64,000 nucleotides of DNA, taken from NCBI RefSeq assembly GCF_002574545.1, contig NZ_NUGT01000015.1, positions 62,001 to 126,000 of the forward strand. Reading direction: 5' to 3'. A program made the position numbers and the translations under genes. Every line of letters starts with the position of its first letter. Position 1 is the first letter of the stretch. Of the stretch, positions 37,295-45,657 are shown one piece after another. This DNA comes from Bacillus sp. AFS055030 (GTDB lineage Bacteria > Bacillota > Bacilli > Bacillales > Bacillaceae_G). The notes beneath the pieces were generated by a model that saw only the letters and a program-made list of their open reading frames with translations, did not search any database and was not told the DNA's origin.

Positions 37295-38441
37295 CGGAAT
37301 GCTCTCCCATTAAGTTTAATAGAACTTGTTTTCCATTTTGGATAATTTCTTTCGCAAATACTTTTACCTTACTTTCACTATAAAAAATATTTCTAAATCC
37401 AATTTGTTCACCCTCTAGTTCGATAATCGCTTTACCAACAATGGCATCATTAGCAATTTTTTTCTCGGTCGGCTTTTGCATTTCAATTGTGATTCTAACT
37501 TGATCACGCTCATTTTTATCTAACGGGTAAGAGAAGTCATTCTTCATATAAACATGTCCTTTATATTTTTTATTTGTGACTTCCTTAATTCCACCTTTAC
37601 TTAATACTTTTGTTAAAGGATAGTTTTTGAATCCGTATTCGAATAATGACATATGATCTTGCCAATCTTTCCCGTCATTTAGTGTGACAACAATTAAATC
37701 CATTCCATTTTTTGAAGCAGTTGAGACAAGTGTTCTTTTTGCTTTTTTAGTGAACCCAGTTTTACCTCCAGTACTATACTTGTACATATAAGTAAGCAAT
37801 TTGTTTTTATTTTTCCAGACATAATCCCAAGATTCTGCTGTATTTGGGGCACGGTGTACTTTCGTTCCAGCAATTTTTGCATATTTAGGATTTTGCATAG
37901 CGTATCTTGTTAATAACGCCATATCATAAGCAGATGAGTAATGTTCTTTTCCTTGCTGATCAAGTCCTGATGGATTGCTAAAATATGTATTACTCATTCC
38001 GATTTCTTTTGCTTTTTCGTTCATCATATAAACAAATCCTTCAATGCTACCTCCAACAGCCTCAGCAATTGCATTAGCCGCATCATTCCCAGACCTAAGC
38101 ATTAAGCCATAAACAAGATCTTCTAGCTTAATTTTTTGACCAGGTTTTAAATAGATAGATGATCCTTCTGTTTGGACTGCTCTTGAACTAATTGTTATCG
38201 TATTTTGCATTTTACCGGATTCTACAGCAAGTATCGCAGTCATTATTTTTGTAATACTGGCGATTCTTTCAGAGTCATGCATTGCTTTACCATACAAAAT
38301 TCGTCCAGTTTTTTGATCCATCAAAACTGCATTTCTAGCACTAACTCCTCCAAATGCTTCAACATTATTCGTCGGAATAAGAATTCCGATTAAAAATAAG
38401 CCAATGATTCCAACTACTAGCCATTTTTTCATCTTTCGCAT
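37287..38441 (-). CDS. dacB: D-alanyl-D-alanine carboxypeptidase DacB (PBP5*)
   Basis: DacB trims cross-links in spore cortex peptidoglycan. The penicillin-binding motifs are SITK (catalytic serine near residue 62), SGN in LRSGND, and KTG in GGKTGFTK. A signal peptide ends near residue 29 (NNVEAFG) and the C-terminal part is the usual beta domain with a membrane-associated tail. Three in-frame starts are near: GTG 38450, ATG 38441, ATG 38432; the ribosome site GTGGAG fits 38441 or 38432 best. A sigma-E-like promoter lies upstream. Confidence 0.94.
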   Translation of the reverse strand: MRKMKKWLVVGIIGLFLIGILIPTNNVEAFGGVSARNAVLMDQKTGRILYGKAMHDSERIASITKIMTAILAVESGKMQNTITISSRAVQTEGSSIYLKPGQKIKLEDLVYGLMLRSGNDAANAIAEAVGGSIEGFVYMMNEKAKEIGMSNTYFSNPSGLDQQGKEHYSSAYDMALLTRYAMQNPKYAKIAGTKVHRAPNTAESWDYVWKNKNKLLTYMYKYSTGGKTGFTKKAKRTLVSTASKNGMDLIVVTLNDGKDWQDHMSLFEYGFKNYPLTKVLSKGGIKEVTNKKYKGHVYMKNDFSYPLDKNERDQVRITIEMQKPTEKKIANDAIVGKAIIELEGEQIGFRNIFYSESKVKVFAKEIIQNGKQVLLNLMGEHSDG

Positions 38442-38469
38442 CAACTCCACAGTTAGTCCTAATTAGTAC

Positions 38470-38499
38470 AAGTTTACGAATTACATTATAAAAAAATGA
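38470..38499 (-). promoter_or_regulatory. Candidate sigma-E promoter of dacB-spmA-spmB
   Basis: TCATTTT and CGTAAACTT are 14 bases apart, upstream of dacB on the minus strand. The -35 differs at one position and the -10 at three positions from consensus. B. subtilis dacB is known to be sigma-E dependent. Confidence 0.35.
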
Positions 38500-38516
38500 C
38501 TTTTTTTAATAAAAAA

Positions 38517-38560
38517 GTGCTGAACTTGTTCAGATATGAAAACCTGAGCAATTCCAGCAC
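38517..38560 (-). terminator. Terminator after the superoxide dismutase gene
   Basis: GTGCTG pairs with CAGCAC and an inner CAG with CTG. A run of A on the left becomes the U-tract on the minus strand. Confidence 0.7.
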
Positions 38561-38577
38561 CTACTATTTTTAGCCAA

Positions 38578-39501
38578 TTAATAAAAGGGTTGCCATTTTA
38601 ATTGACTAGCATAATTATATCGATAATTAACATCAGGCCAATTAACGATATTCCAAAAATTTGAAATGTATGCGTCTTTATTATATTTATACTGTAAATA
38701 ATAAGCGTGCTCCCAAACGTCCAAAACTAGCAATGGAATTGTATCCCATTGTGTAAAAAATTGATGTTTTTCAGTTTGAAGAATCTCCAAGCGATTCGCT
38801 CTTGGCACCCAAACTAAAATCGCCCACCCGACACCTTCTACTTTTTTAGCAGCTTGAGTAAAATGCTCTTTAAAGTCTTCATAACTTCCAAAGTCATCTT
38901 CAATTTGTTTTAAAAGAGCTCCATAAGGTTGCCCTCCACCTGATTTACTTAAATTATTCCAAAATATAGTATGCAAATAATGACCCGACCCATGAAATGC
39001 AAGCTCTCGTTCCCAATGCTTTAATAAATCATAATCCTTATTTTTCCTTGCTTTTTCTAATTCTATCTCGGCTTTATTTAAACCATCTACATAGCTTTTA
39101 TGATGCTTATCATGGTGCAACATCATGATTTCTTTAGAAATATACGGCTCGAGTGCGTTATATGGATATGGTAAAGGTGGAAGCTCATGCTTTCCAACCT
39201 CTATCCTCTCTTCGACTTCTATTGCCCGATACGCATAGCTATCATCATATTCCTCTTCATTTAAAATCGAAATTAGTCGTTCTTGTATATCGTCTACATC
39301 CGTACTAATTTCATCCAAAAAGGAATTTTGATCTACATAATGACCTTTTGTCCCCATTCTGTTAAGTAAGAGTTTTACTTTATATTCTAATAGCTCTTTT
39401 TCTTGAATATGGTCAAATCTTTCAGACAGCAACTGTAATACATTCGCACACCAGATTTCTACCTCCTGAAAGTAAGTGACGAGTTCAGATTGATTTAACA
39501 T
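38578..39501 (-). CDS. sodF: Fe/Mn superoxide dismutase with N-terminal extension (SodF-like)
   Basis: A 307-residue protein. The last 200 residues form a complete Fe/Mn superoxide dismutase: LPPLPYPYNALEP start, metal-binding H in MLHHDKHHKSYV, H in AFHGSGHYLH, and D and H in LDVWEHAYYLQY. The first 100 residues are an additional helical, acidic extension unrelated to the enzyme. Bacillus SodF has such an extension; the purpose is unknown. The second of two adjacent ATGs is used, 6 bases after GGAGG. Stands alone with its own terminator. Confidence 0.9.
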   Translation of the reverse strand: MLNQSELVTYFQEVEIWCANVLQLLSERFDHIQEKELLEYKVKLLLNRMGTKGHYVDQNSFLDEISTDVDDIQERLISILNEEEYDDSYAYRAIEVEERIEVGKHELPPLPYPYNALEPYISKEIMMLHHDKHHKSYVDGLNKAEIELEKARKNKDYDLLKHWERELAFHGSGHYLHTIFWNNLSKSGGGQPYGALLKQIEDDFGSYEDFKEHFTQAAKKVEGVGWAILVWVPRANRLEILQTEKHQFFTQWDTIPLLVLDVWEHAYYLQYKYNKDAYISNFWNIVNWPDVNYRYNYASQLKWQPFY

Positions 39502-39632
39502 CATACACCTCCATCAGAGAAATAAATTTCTCTTCTACTTTCCATTGTATGATATTAAATTTATAGCTATTACCTGTATTGACACGTTTGGCTTCGATTA
39601 ACGGATTAACTACTTTTTCTTCCATTACATGG

Positions 39633-40619
39633 TTAGTTTAGCTTCTCTAAAACAGTTTGATTCTCTGAGTAAAACTCCAATTTTAATGAAATCACTTTTT
39701 CTAGTTCATAAACAATCATCATTAAACTAGCTCTAGTCTCAAATTCATCTCTAGATTCAGGTAATGGCATCTTTCTAAAATCATTCATCATATGACTAAA
39801 TTCTCCTAGTAATTCAATCCCCGTAGATTTTTCTTTTAAGTAAACACCTGTGTCCTCAAAAAACTCTGCGATAATTTTTGAATGCGGATAATTCAACTCA
39901 ACCTTTTTTAATAAAGGAATGATTTGATTCGATATGATTTCAAATTGACGTTCTCTCATTTCAAAATAATTAATATAATATAAGTTTGATTTTATAAAAC
40001 TATTTTCAACTTGCCTGTAAGCTAATGTTTTTGCCGTATGTAAAAGGATTTTTGTTTCATTAATTAACTCACTTTGTGAATCTTCATCCTTCCCCTTCAT
40101 TTTTAACGCAATACCTAGTAGTAACATTTTAAAATTTTGTTCGATTTTCTTTTGAGATTCAATCATCTTCTTCTCAATACTTGGCATATATGTATTCATA
40201 ATTAAAGCAATTAAGATCCCAACTGCTAAAATTTCAACTTGATTAACTAAGAAAGATATTGATTTATTATTACTCACATAAATTTGCAATACAATCACTG
40301 AGCTTGGAATGATGCCCTCTTGTAATTTTAATGTGACTAATAAGGGGATCGTTAAAAGAAAATAAATGACAACTGTTAATGGCGTATAGCTTAAAAATTC
40401 AAACATCATCCATCCAATTAACATTGCAATAACGGATGCAATAAATCTTTGAATGGCAACTAGAAATGATCTGCGTTTTGTATTTTGAATACTTAATAAT
40501 GTAACGACAGCAGCAGTACTATAATTTTGTAAATGTAGCGCTTCTGCAACTAATAAGGATATACCACTTCCGATCGCGGTCTTAATTGTCCTTTGTCCAA
40601 TTGAATACATTTGTTTCAT
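39633..40619 (-). CDS. Aromatic acid exporter family membrane protein (YqjA-like)
   Basis: A 328-residue protein of the FUSC/ArAE family. About five to six membrane helices occupy residues 10-145 (KTAIGSGISLLVAEAL; STAAVVTLLSIQ is the family signature), followed by a helical cytoplasmic domain of about 180 residues. Similar proteins in Bacillus include YqjA; E. coli AaeB exports aromatic acids. The substrate here is unknown. AGAGAAGAGGAATAAAA precedes the ATG. It is not at this position in B. subtilis, where dacB neighbours ypuI. Confidence 0.8.
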   Translation of the reverse strand: MKQMYSIGQRTIKTAIGSGISLLVAEALHLQNYSTAAVVTLLSIQNTKRRSFLVAIQRFIASVIAMLIGWMMFEFLSYTPLTVVIYFLLTIPLLVTLKLQEGIIPSSVIVLQIYVSNNKSISFLVNQVEILAVGILIALIMNTYMPSIEKKMIESQKKIEQNFKMLLLGIALKMKGKDEDSQSELINETKILLHTAKTLAYRQVENSFIKSNLYYINYFEMRERQFEIISNQIIPLLKKVELNYPHSKIIAEFFEDTGVYLKEKSTGIELLGEFSHMMNDFRKMPLPESRDEFETRASLMMIVYELEKVISLKLEFYSENQTVLEKLN

Positions 40620-40719
40620 TTTTATTCCTCTTCTCTTGCAAAGAAATTTCTATAGTATTGTAACGTATTTTAGATAAAAATTGCTAGATATATCCATTTT
40701 TCGATTTTTATACAAAATA

Positions 40720-40746
40720 AAAAGACTAGAAATTTTCTAGTCTTTT
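40720..40746 (-). terminator. Terminator of the scpA-scpB-ypuI unit
   Basis: AAAAGACTAGA pairs with TCTAGTCTTTT; A-run on the left. It lies about 35 bases after the ypuI stop. Confidence 0.85.
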
Positions 40747-40781
40747 TCACTTAATATTATTTACATATAACTATTTTCTAA

Positions 40782-41276
40782 TTATTGTTTGTACTGTTGC
40801 ATAAGTTTTGTTGAATAATCTGTTTCATAATACTCAAGTTCTTCTCGCATTTGTTGAAAAACTTTTTCTAATGTCGAAAATAAGTCTCCGACAGTACTTG
40901 GTACAGTTTTATAAAATGTAATTGCTTGGTTCCCAGTGTATGCTGCACGACTATTTTCATACCATGCATCGTTTTTTGGAGAGAAGAATTCTGCAATACA
41001 TCTGTGATAAATTTTATGTAAAGTTTCTTCAGCTGTAGCTTTATGGAATTGTCCACTTAAAATTTTCTCACAAACTTCTTTAGCATCCTCACAATATACT
41101 GTTATTCTACGTAATGAAGAAAGTATTTTTTCTAAGTAGTTAGTATCCACTGCTTGGTTTTCATGTTGAAATGACGGTAAAGAATTCTTATTTAAAAACA
41201 AATTACACTCTAGACCAACAATCCCTAATTGATTACCAACTATTTTTAATTGATGCTCTACCATCTTATTCGACAT
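40782..41276 (-). CDS. ypuI: YpuI-like protein (DUF3907 family)
   Basis: A 164-residue soluble helical protein beginning MSNKMVEHQLKIVGNQLGIV. The stretch SGQFHKATAEETLHKIYHRCIAEFFSPK and the final ELEYYETDYSTKLMQQ agree with the YpuI family. GGAGGGAAACAA precedes the ATG. It lies downstream of scpB as in B. subtilis, but with one small gene inserted between. Function unknown. Confidence 0.8.
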   Translation of the reverse strand: MSNKMVEHQLKIVGNQLGIVGLECNLFLNKNSLPSFQHENQAVDTNYLEKILSSLRRITVYCEDAKEVCEKILSGQFHKATAEETLHKIYHRCIAEFFSPKNDAWYENSRAAYTGNQAITFYKTVPSTVGDLFSTLEKVFQQMREELEYYETDYSTKLMQQYKQ

Positions 41277-41294
41277 TTGTTTCCCTCCGTTAAA

Positions 41295-41690
41295 TTAGAT
41301 CGATATTTCTATTTTATTTGAATTTTGTTTAATACTTCTCGCATATTCTACCAATTTATCAAAATCTACACCTTGAAGCTCTTTTACAAATTGATCTAAT
41401 TCATTAATATATATTCGCTTTCTTCCACGATAATCAGGATTTTTAATAATTAGCGCAAGTGCAACTATATCACGGAAATCGACTGATTGATCGCCATCTT
41501 CAAATAATCTAGTTGTTTTTAATTCACTTACTTCTGAAAGTTGTTCTTCAAAAAAGCGAACATATAAGACAGAAGTTACGATTATTTGACCATTATATTC
41601 ATATTCAACTTCAGAACGATTAAAAAAATCTTCCGATGTATTTGGTTGAGCTTTTACTAATTCATACCCATGACAATTATAAATTAACAA
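41295..41690 (-). CDS. Unrecognised 131-residue protein between scpB and ypuI
   Basis: A soluble protein with alternating strands and helices, starting MLIYNCHGYELVKAQPNTS from a TTG codon that follows GGAGGGTGAAAGAA; a longer frame to 41741 would put that site inside the gene. KTTRLFEDGDQSVDFRDIVALALI is the best-preserved-looking core. I do not recognise a family. It reads with scpB and ypuI, 18 bases before the latter, so it probably belongs to their operon. No counterpart at this place in B. subtilis as I recall. Confidence 0.6.
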   Translation of the reverse strand: MLIYNCHGYELVKAQPNTSEDFFNRSEVEYEYNGQIIVTSVLYVRFFEEQLSEVSELKTTRLFEDGDQSVDFRDIVALALIIKNPDYRGRKRIYINELDQFVKELQGVDFDKLVEYARSIKQNSNKIEISI

Positions 41691-41762
41691 TTCTTTCACC
41701 CTCCAAGATTTCCATAGTATTAGTTTACCATAGGATGACAATAGATTTGCAGAATTTTTTAA

Positions 41763-42344
41763 CTAATCTTGTTTTTCAAATTTACTAAAAAACAAATCTG
41801 CTTCTTCTTCAACATCTTCCATTTTTAAATCTTGTGGTAACGGAGGTAATTCTTTAATGTTTTTTAGACCAAAATAATCTAAAAACTCAGAAGTAGTACC
41901 ATATAAAATTGCACGTCCAGTCCCTTCAGCACGTCCAACTTCTTTAATTAAATATTTCGAGACAAGTGTTTGAATTGGTTTTTCAGTTTTAACTCCACGA
42001 ATATCTTCAATTTCTGTTCTTGTTATTGGTTGTTGATATGCAACAATTGCTAACGTTTCTAATGCTGCTTGTGACAACGAAGAGTTCGATGGGCTTTCAA
42101 CTAATTTTCTGAAAAACTCACCATGTTCCCTCTTTGAAGTAAGTTTATATTTGTTAGCTAAAATCCTAATTTGTAATCCTCTGTTAGGATTTTCATACTC
42201 TTTTTTTAAACTCTCAATTAATTCAAGAACATCAGCTTGACTCAATTCTAAAGTATCAGATAACTCGACGATTGATATTCCTTCATCGCCAGCTACAAAT
42301 AAAAGTCCTTCTAGAACTCCTACTAAATTTTTTTCCTGTTCCAT
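41763..42344 (-). CDS. scpB: Segregation and condensation protein B
   Basis: A 193-residue protein with two winged-helix domains (residues 10-85 and 90-165), partner of ScpA and SMC in chromosome condensation. LAIVAYQQPITRTEIEDIRGV is the family signature. The ATG overlaps the scpA stop codon by one base, a coupled arrangement shared with other Firmicutes. The acidic tail (EEEADLFFSKFEKQD) is usual. Confidence 0.96.
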   Translation of the reverse strand: MEQEKNLVGVLEGLLFVAGDEGISIVELSDTLELSQADVLELIESLKKEYENPNRGLQIRILANKYKLTSKREHGEFFRKLVESPSNSSLSQAALETLAIVAYQQPITRTEIEDIRGVKTEKPIQTLVSKYLIKEVGRAEGTGRAILYGTTSEFLDYFGLKNIKELPPLPQDLKMEDVEEEADLFFSKFEKQD

Positions 42345-43114
42345 TACAAGTACACCTCAGCTTGCTTATCTTCAAAAACCTCCCGTGATGTAAGAAAAAT
42401 TTCTGAAAAGTTTTGTTCCTGTTCTACTACTATTTCTTTTGTTTTCATTAACTCCAAAATCGCTAAAAAAGTAACAACTATACTTTCTTTATCATTATAT
42501 GGAAATAAACTGATGAAATTAGTTCTCTTTTTTATTCCCTTTAAGTAGGTAATAATCTCATCCATTCTTTTTTCGATTGAAATTTCTTCTCTAACAATTT
42601 TAGTTTGACGTGGTTCTTGCAGCTTTTTACGTTTAAATAGCTTTTGAAGTGCACCAAACATATCGTAAATCGTAACATCAGTCGGCATGACAATATCTTC
42701 TGGTCTAGGTCCATACTCAGACAAATCAACTGGATTTCGGGTAAATATCATCGCACGTTCTGATTCTTTTTCCTGAAATAATACCGCTGCTTCTTTAAAT
42801 TGCTTATATATAATTAATCGATTCATTAATTCTTCTCTAGGGTCTTCTTCAAGTATTGCATCCCAATCTGCTTGTTCTTCATGATTAGGTAAAATGCTTT
42901 TACTTTTCATAGCAAGTAATTCAGCTGCCATCACTAAATATTCACTTGCAATATCCAATTCTAATTCTTTCATTGTATGAATATATGAAACATATTGATC
43001 TGTTATTTCAGATACAGGTATATCATAAATATCAATTTCAAATCGTTGAATTAAATGAAGTAATAAATCTAATGGCCCTTCAAATGCATCAATTTTAACT
43101 TCATATTGCCTCAC
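42344..43114 (-). CDS. scpA: Segregation and condensation protein A (kleisin)
   Basis: A 256-residue kleisin that bridges the two heads of the SMC dimer. The N-terminal YEVKIDAFEGPLDLLLHLI and the central YLVMAAELLAMKSKSILP are conserved, and the C-terminal winged helix contains SIVVTFLAILELMK, which binds the SMC head. GTGAGGCAAT precedes the ATG. First gene of the scpA-scpB unit. Confidence 0.97.
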   Translation of the reverse strand: MRQYEVKIDAFEGPLDLLLHLIQRFEIDIYDIPVSEITDQYVSYIHTMKELELDIASEYLVMAAELLAMKSKSILPNHEEQADWDAILEEDPREELMNRLIIYKQFKEAAVLFQEKESERAMIFTRNPVDLSEYGPRPEDIVMPTDVTIYDMFGALQKLFKRKKLQEPRQTKIVREEISIEKRMDEIITYLKGIKKRTNFISLFPYNDKESIVVTFLAILELMKTKEIVVEQEQNFSEIFLTSREVFEDKQAEVYL

Positions 43115-43253
43115 AAACTACTCACCAACTTACTTTAAAATAAAAATATACTCTTTTAACAGTATAAAGTATTATTTCATAAAACTATATAACAGAAAAG
43201 GTTTTTTCATCGATGAAGTTACTTTGCTCTTAAATTTTTAGTGTTACGCCTAT

Positions 43254-43281
43254 ACCATTTTCTTAAATTTTTCATAAGATA
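43254..43281 (+). promoter_or_regulatory. Candidate sigma-K promoter of the YjcZ-like gene
   Basis: AC followed after 17 bases by CATAAGATA, an exact CATAnnnTA. It lies about 40 bases upstream of the small sporulation gene. Confidence 0.55.
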
Positions 43282-43321
43282 TCAGTGCAAGAAGAATTAT
43301 TTTTGGTAAGGAGGTTATTTC

Positions 43322-43438
43322 ATGAGTAAAGGTGCTGTTTCTCCAGAGTTCGGCGGTTTCGGCCACGGCAGAGGCTTTGCTTTAATCGTAGTATTATTTA
43401 TTTTATTAATCATCGTTGGATGTGCTTTCATCTGTTAA
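43322..43438 (+). CDS. YjcZ-family small sporulation membrane protein
   Basis: A 38-residue peptide: a glycine-rich N-terminal part (SPEFGGFGHGRGFA) followed by one membrane helix and a CAFIC end. This build is that of the YjcZ family of tiny sporulation proteins common in Bacillaceae. AAGGAGG lies 7 bases upstream of the ATG (43308-43314). A sigma-K-like promoter and a terminator make it an independent unit, consistent with late mother-cell expression. Too short for standard ORF calling. Confidence 0.8.
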   Translation: MSKGAVSPEFGGFGHGRGFALIVVLFILLIIVGCAFIC

Positions 43439-43464
43439 TTTAACCCCGTGAATAAACAAAACGT

Positions 43465-43493
43465 GAAAGTCTAGACAGTAGCTCTAGGCTTTC
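43465..43493 (+). terminator. Terminator after the YjcZ-like gene
   Basis: GAAAGTCTAGA pairs with TCTAGGCTTTC, with a 7-base loop, followed by a T-rich run. Confidence 0.78.
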
Positions 43494-43549
43494 TTCTTTT
43501 TAAATAATTCTATTTCTGATAAAATTTTAGTCATAAAGAGGTGAATAAC

Positions 43550-44053
43550 TTGGTCCATTACAATAAAAACTCACGATACATAAAATATTTATGTCATTTC
43601 CATTTTGATCAAGATTTTTTTGAATGTCATGAAGTTCTTGAGGAACAATGGAAACTTGAATTAAATCATCAATATAAAAAGGTTTGGTTAGGATTAATAA
43701 GATTATCTGTCGTGTTATATCATTATAGAAGAAGAAACTTTACAGGTGCTAGAAAATTATTTCGACACGTTACTACTTTTTCAAATGATGCTAAATTAGT
43801 AGAAATGGCTGGAATTGATCCATTTCGATTTCAACAAATCATATCAGATTTACAGCAAAACCTTCAAAACGAAACAGAATTTTTCCCTTTCGATCTCCCA
43901 ATAATTGACCAAGAATTGATTAAAAGATATCAAAATCAAAAAAAATATTACTCGTCTTTTACGGAAAATTTAATTAACAAACATTCTACACGAGATCGAA
44001 CAGATGTTATTTCGGAAAGATTAAAGCAATTAGAATTACGAAAACGAATTTAG
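43550..44053 (+). CDS. ypuF: YpuF-like protein (DUF309)
   Basis: A 167-residue helical protein of the DUF309 family. The signature is FHFDQDFFECHEVLEEQWK near the N terminus, with WLGLIRLSVVLYHYRRRNFTGARKL following. The TTG start at 43550 follows AAAGAGG with an 8-base spacer; a GTG nine bases earlier overlaps that site. It lies between scpA and ribT as in B. subtilis, on the opposite strand to both. Function unknown. Confidence 0.88.
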   Translation: MVHYNKNSRYIKYLCHFHFDQDFFECHEVLEEQWKLELNHQYKKVWLGLIRLSVVLYHYRRRNFTGARKLFRHVTTFSNDAKLVEMAGIDPFRFQQIISDLQQNLQNETEFFPFDLPIIDQELIKRYQNQKKYYSSFTENLINKHSTRDRTDVISERLKQLELRKRI

Positions 44054-44060
44054 AATGAAA

Positions 44061-44094
44061 AAAAGGTGCTCAAAAAAAAATTGAGCACCTTTTT
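44061..44094. terminator. Bidirectional terminator between ypuF and ribT
   Basis: AAAAGGTGCTCAA pairs perfectly with TTGAGCACCTTTT; A- and T-runs on both flanks serve both converging genes. Confidence 0.88.
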
Positions 44095-44454
44095 CTATAA
44101 CACTTTCAAACTAACATGACAATGTTCAATAAATGAAGCTACTTCTTGCGTTGTTACGATTGTATAGTCTGTATATTGAGATCTAATAGCATCGTAAAGT
44201 GAAGTTGCAATACCTTGATTTCGGAATGAAGGGTTTACACTTAAATGTTTGATCATAATTACCTTATCTGATAGTAGTTGTATTCCAATAATCCCAACAA
44301 TATCGTCTAATTTCCAAAGGAATAAATGATGATCATCTTTCGTTTCATAATCTTTAATCGTATTTACTAAGCTCTTCACATTCTTTTCATTCGGCATAAA
44401 CGAAAGCAGGCCCATTGCAATTTTCTCATATGTTTTCTTATACCTAATTAACAT
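44095..44454 (-). CDS. ribT: RibT, GNAT-family acetyltransferase-like protein
   Basis: A 119-residue GNAT-fold protein: the acetyl-CoA site SVNPSFRNQGIATSLYDAI is the family motif (RxxGxA/G). B. subtilis RibT is the last gene of the riboflavin operon ribDEAHT and its substrate is not settled. Here ribDEAH are absent and ribT stands alone, next to ypuF. The ATG is preceded by AAGAGGGGTTAAC. Confidence 0.88.
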   Translation of the reverse strand: MLIRYKKTYEKIAMGLLSFMPNEKNVKSLVNTIKDYETKDDHHLFLWKLDDIVGIIGIQLLSDKVIMIKHLSVNPSFRNQGIATSLYDAIRSQYTDYTIVTTQEVASFIEHCHVSLKVL

Positions 44455-44784
44455 GTTAACCCCTCTTAAAAATTATTAAAACCTTAATTAGCTCTTAAAC
44501 CAATACATAATATATGATTGATTTTCCCTCTATAGTACGATAAATATAAAAATTCGTTCCAACTATATCAATATTTCAAATATATAATTCTCACATTTTT
44601 CTGTCAAGTCACAAAAATCAGAGAGAAGCAAAAACAGGATAGATAGAATAGAAGGTTTTTTGAAGTAATTTAAGGTACTAGTCATTTATTCTTCCTGCCT
44701 ATTCAACCTTTTAGGCTTTTGTCACCAATTTAGTTAATTTTGAATACAGTAAATTTTAATTAGTAATATAAAAGGGTGATCATT
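44455..44784. other. Gap between ribT and the cupin gene
   Basis: About 330 A/T-rich bases between divergent genes. The only feature seen is a sigma-E-like -10, AATACAGTA at 44743-44751, with GTCACC about 16 bases before it, which might serve the cupin gene. No hairpin or ORF with a ribosome site was found. Confidence 0.3.
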
Positions 44785-45414
44785 ATGAGGTTGGATTTAG
44801 ATTATACATCGCCAAGCATTCAATATACTTATGATATCAATAAAAATCATGCATTCGTGAAAGATAATCAAAATTTTATTAATCAATTAAGTGTGAATGA
44901 TTTAAATACTTTAGATAATTTGTCTTTATTGGATATTTATTTAAGTGTAAATAATGTTATAGAGCCACATTATCATCAAAATTCATCCGAATTAGTTTAT
45001 TGTATTTCTGGTGGTGCAGTAGTATCGATTTTAAACCCTTATACAAAGCAACTATTAAATTTCCCAATTACGCCTGGTCAAGTTGCAAACGTACCACAAG
45101 GATGGTGGCATTATGAAATTGCAACTGCTGACAACACTCATTTATTAGCAATATTTAATGCTCCTTCCCCTGATGTGATTTTATTCTCTGATTTAATGAA
45201 ATTCACACCTGCAAATATCGTCTCCCATACTTACTGTCTTGATGAAACCAAATGGAAAAATGCAATAACAGAATTACAACCTTCTATATTTATAGGACCA
45301 CCAAAAAACTGTAATCGAGAAGTTCAAAACCAGCATGAATTTGCACATCATCAGAACCGAAATTATTATCAAAATGCCTATTACAACCAGCATTATTATC
45401 AACAGCGATTTTAA
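44785..45414 (+). CDS. Single-domain cupin protein with N/Q/H/Y-rich tail
   Basis: A 209-residue protein. The cupin core, about residues 45-150, has motif 1 PHYHQNSSELVYCISGG with metal ligands His62, His64 and Glu69, and motif 2 PQGWWHYE with a final histidine. It resembles oxalate-decarboxylase-type monocupins. Residues 178-209 form a tail of Asn, Gln, His and Tyr (for example YYQNAYYNQHYYQQRF) of a type common in spore coat proteins. The ATG at 44785 follows AAAGGGTGATCATT. Substrate unknown; a coat location is an inference. Confidence 0.75.
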   Translation: MRLDLDYTSPSIQYTYDINKNHAFVKDNQNFINQLSVNDLNTLDNLSLLDIYLSVNNVIEPHYHQNSSELVYCISGGAVVSILNPYTKQLLNFPITPGQVANVPQGWWHYEIATADNTHLLAIFNAPSPDVILFSDLMKFTPANIVSHTYCLDETKWKNAITELQPSIFIGPPKNCNREVQNQHEFAHHQNRNYYQNAYYNQHYYQQRF

Positions 45415-45581
45415 TTGTAAATGTGGAGAAAGATAAAAAGGATACAGAGGAAAAAAATAATAAAGAATGTGAAACAATAAAAACTAAACATCTATTAATA
45501 TAAAAACCACTTATTTTTACCTTCAATAAATTGTCCGTACTGTTATCAAATAATTTCTAGATTGATTAACCATTAACATGT

Positions 45582-45620
45582 AAGAAAACCACAAGGAAAA
45601 TTTTCCTATGTGGTTTTCTT
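45582..45620. terminator. Terminator between the cupin gene and ppiB
   Basis: AAGAAAACCACA with GGAAAA pairs with TTTTCC and TGTGGTTTTCTT, with a small internal bulge. It can serve ppiB and perhaps the cupin gene, 170 bases away. Confidence 0.78.
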
Positions 45621-45657
45621 CATGTAAAGTCATTTTAATGACTTACTATTGATTTGA

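Noticed and set aside
45274-45526. Two minus-strand frames opposite the end of the cupin gene
   Set aside because: They translate the complement of the repetitive Asn/Tyr codons of the cupin tail, giving hydrophobic low-complexity products without starts of good quality.
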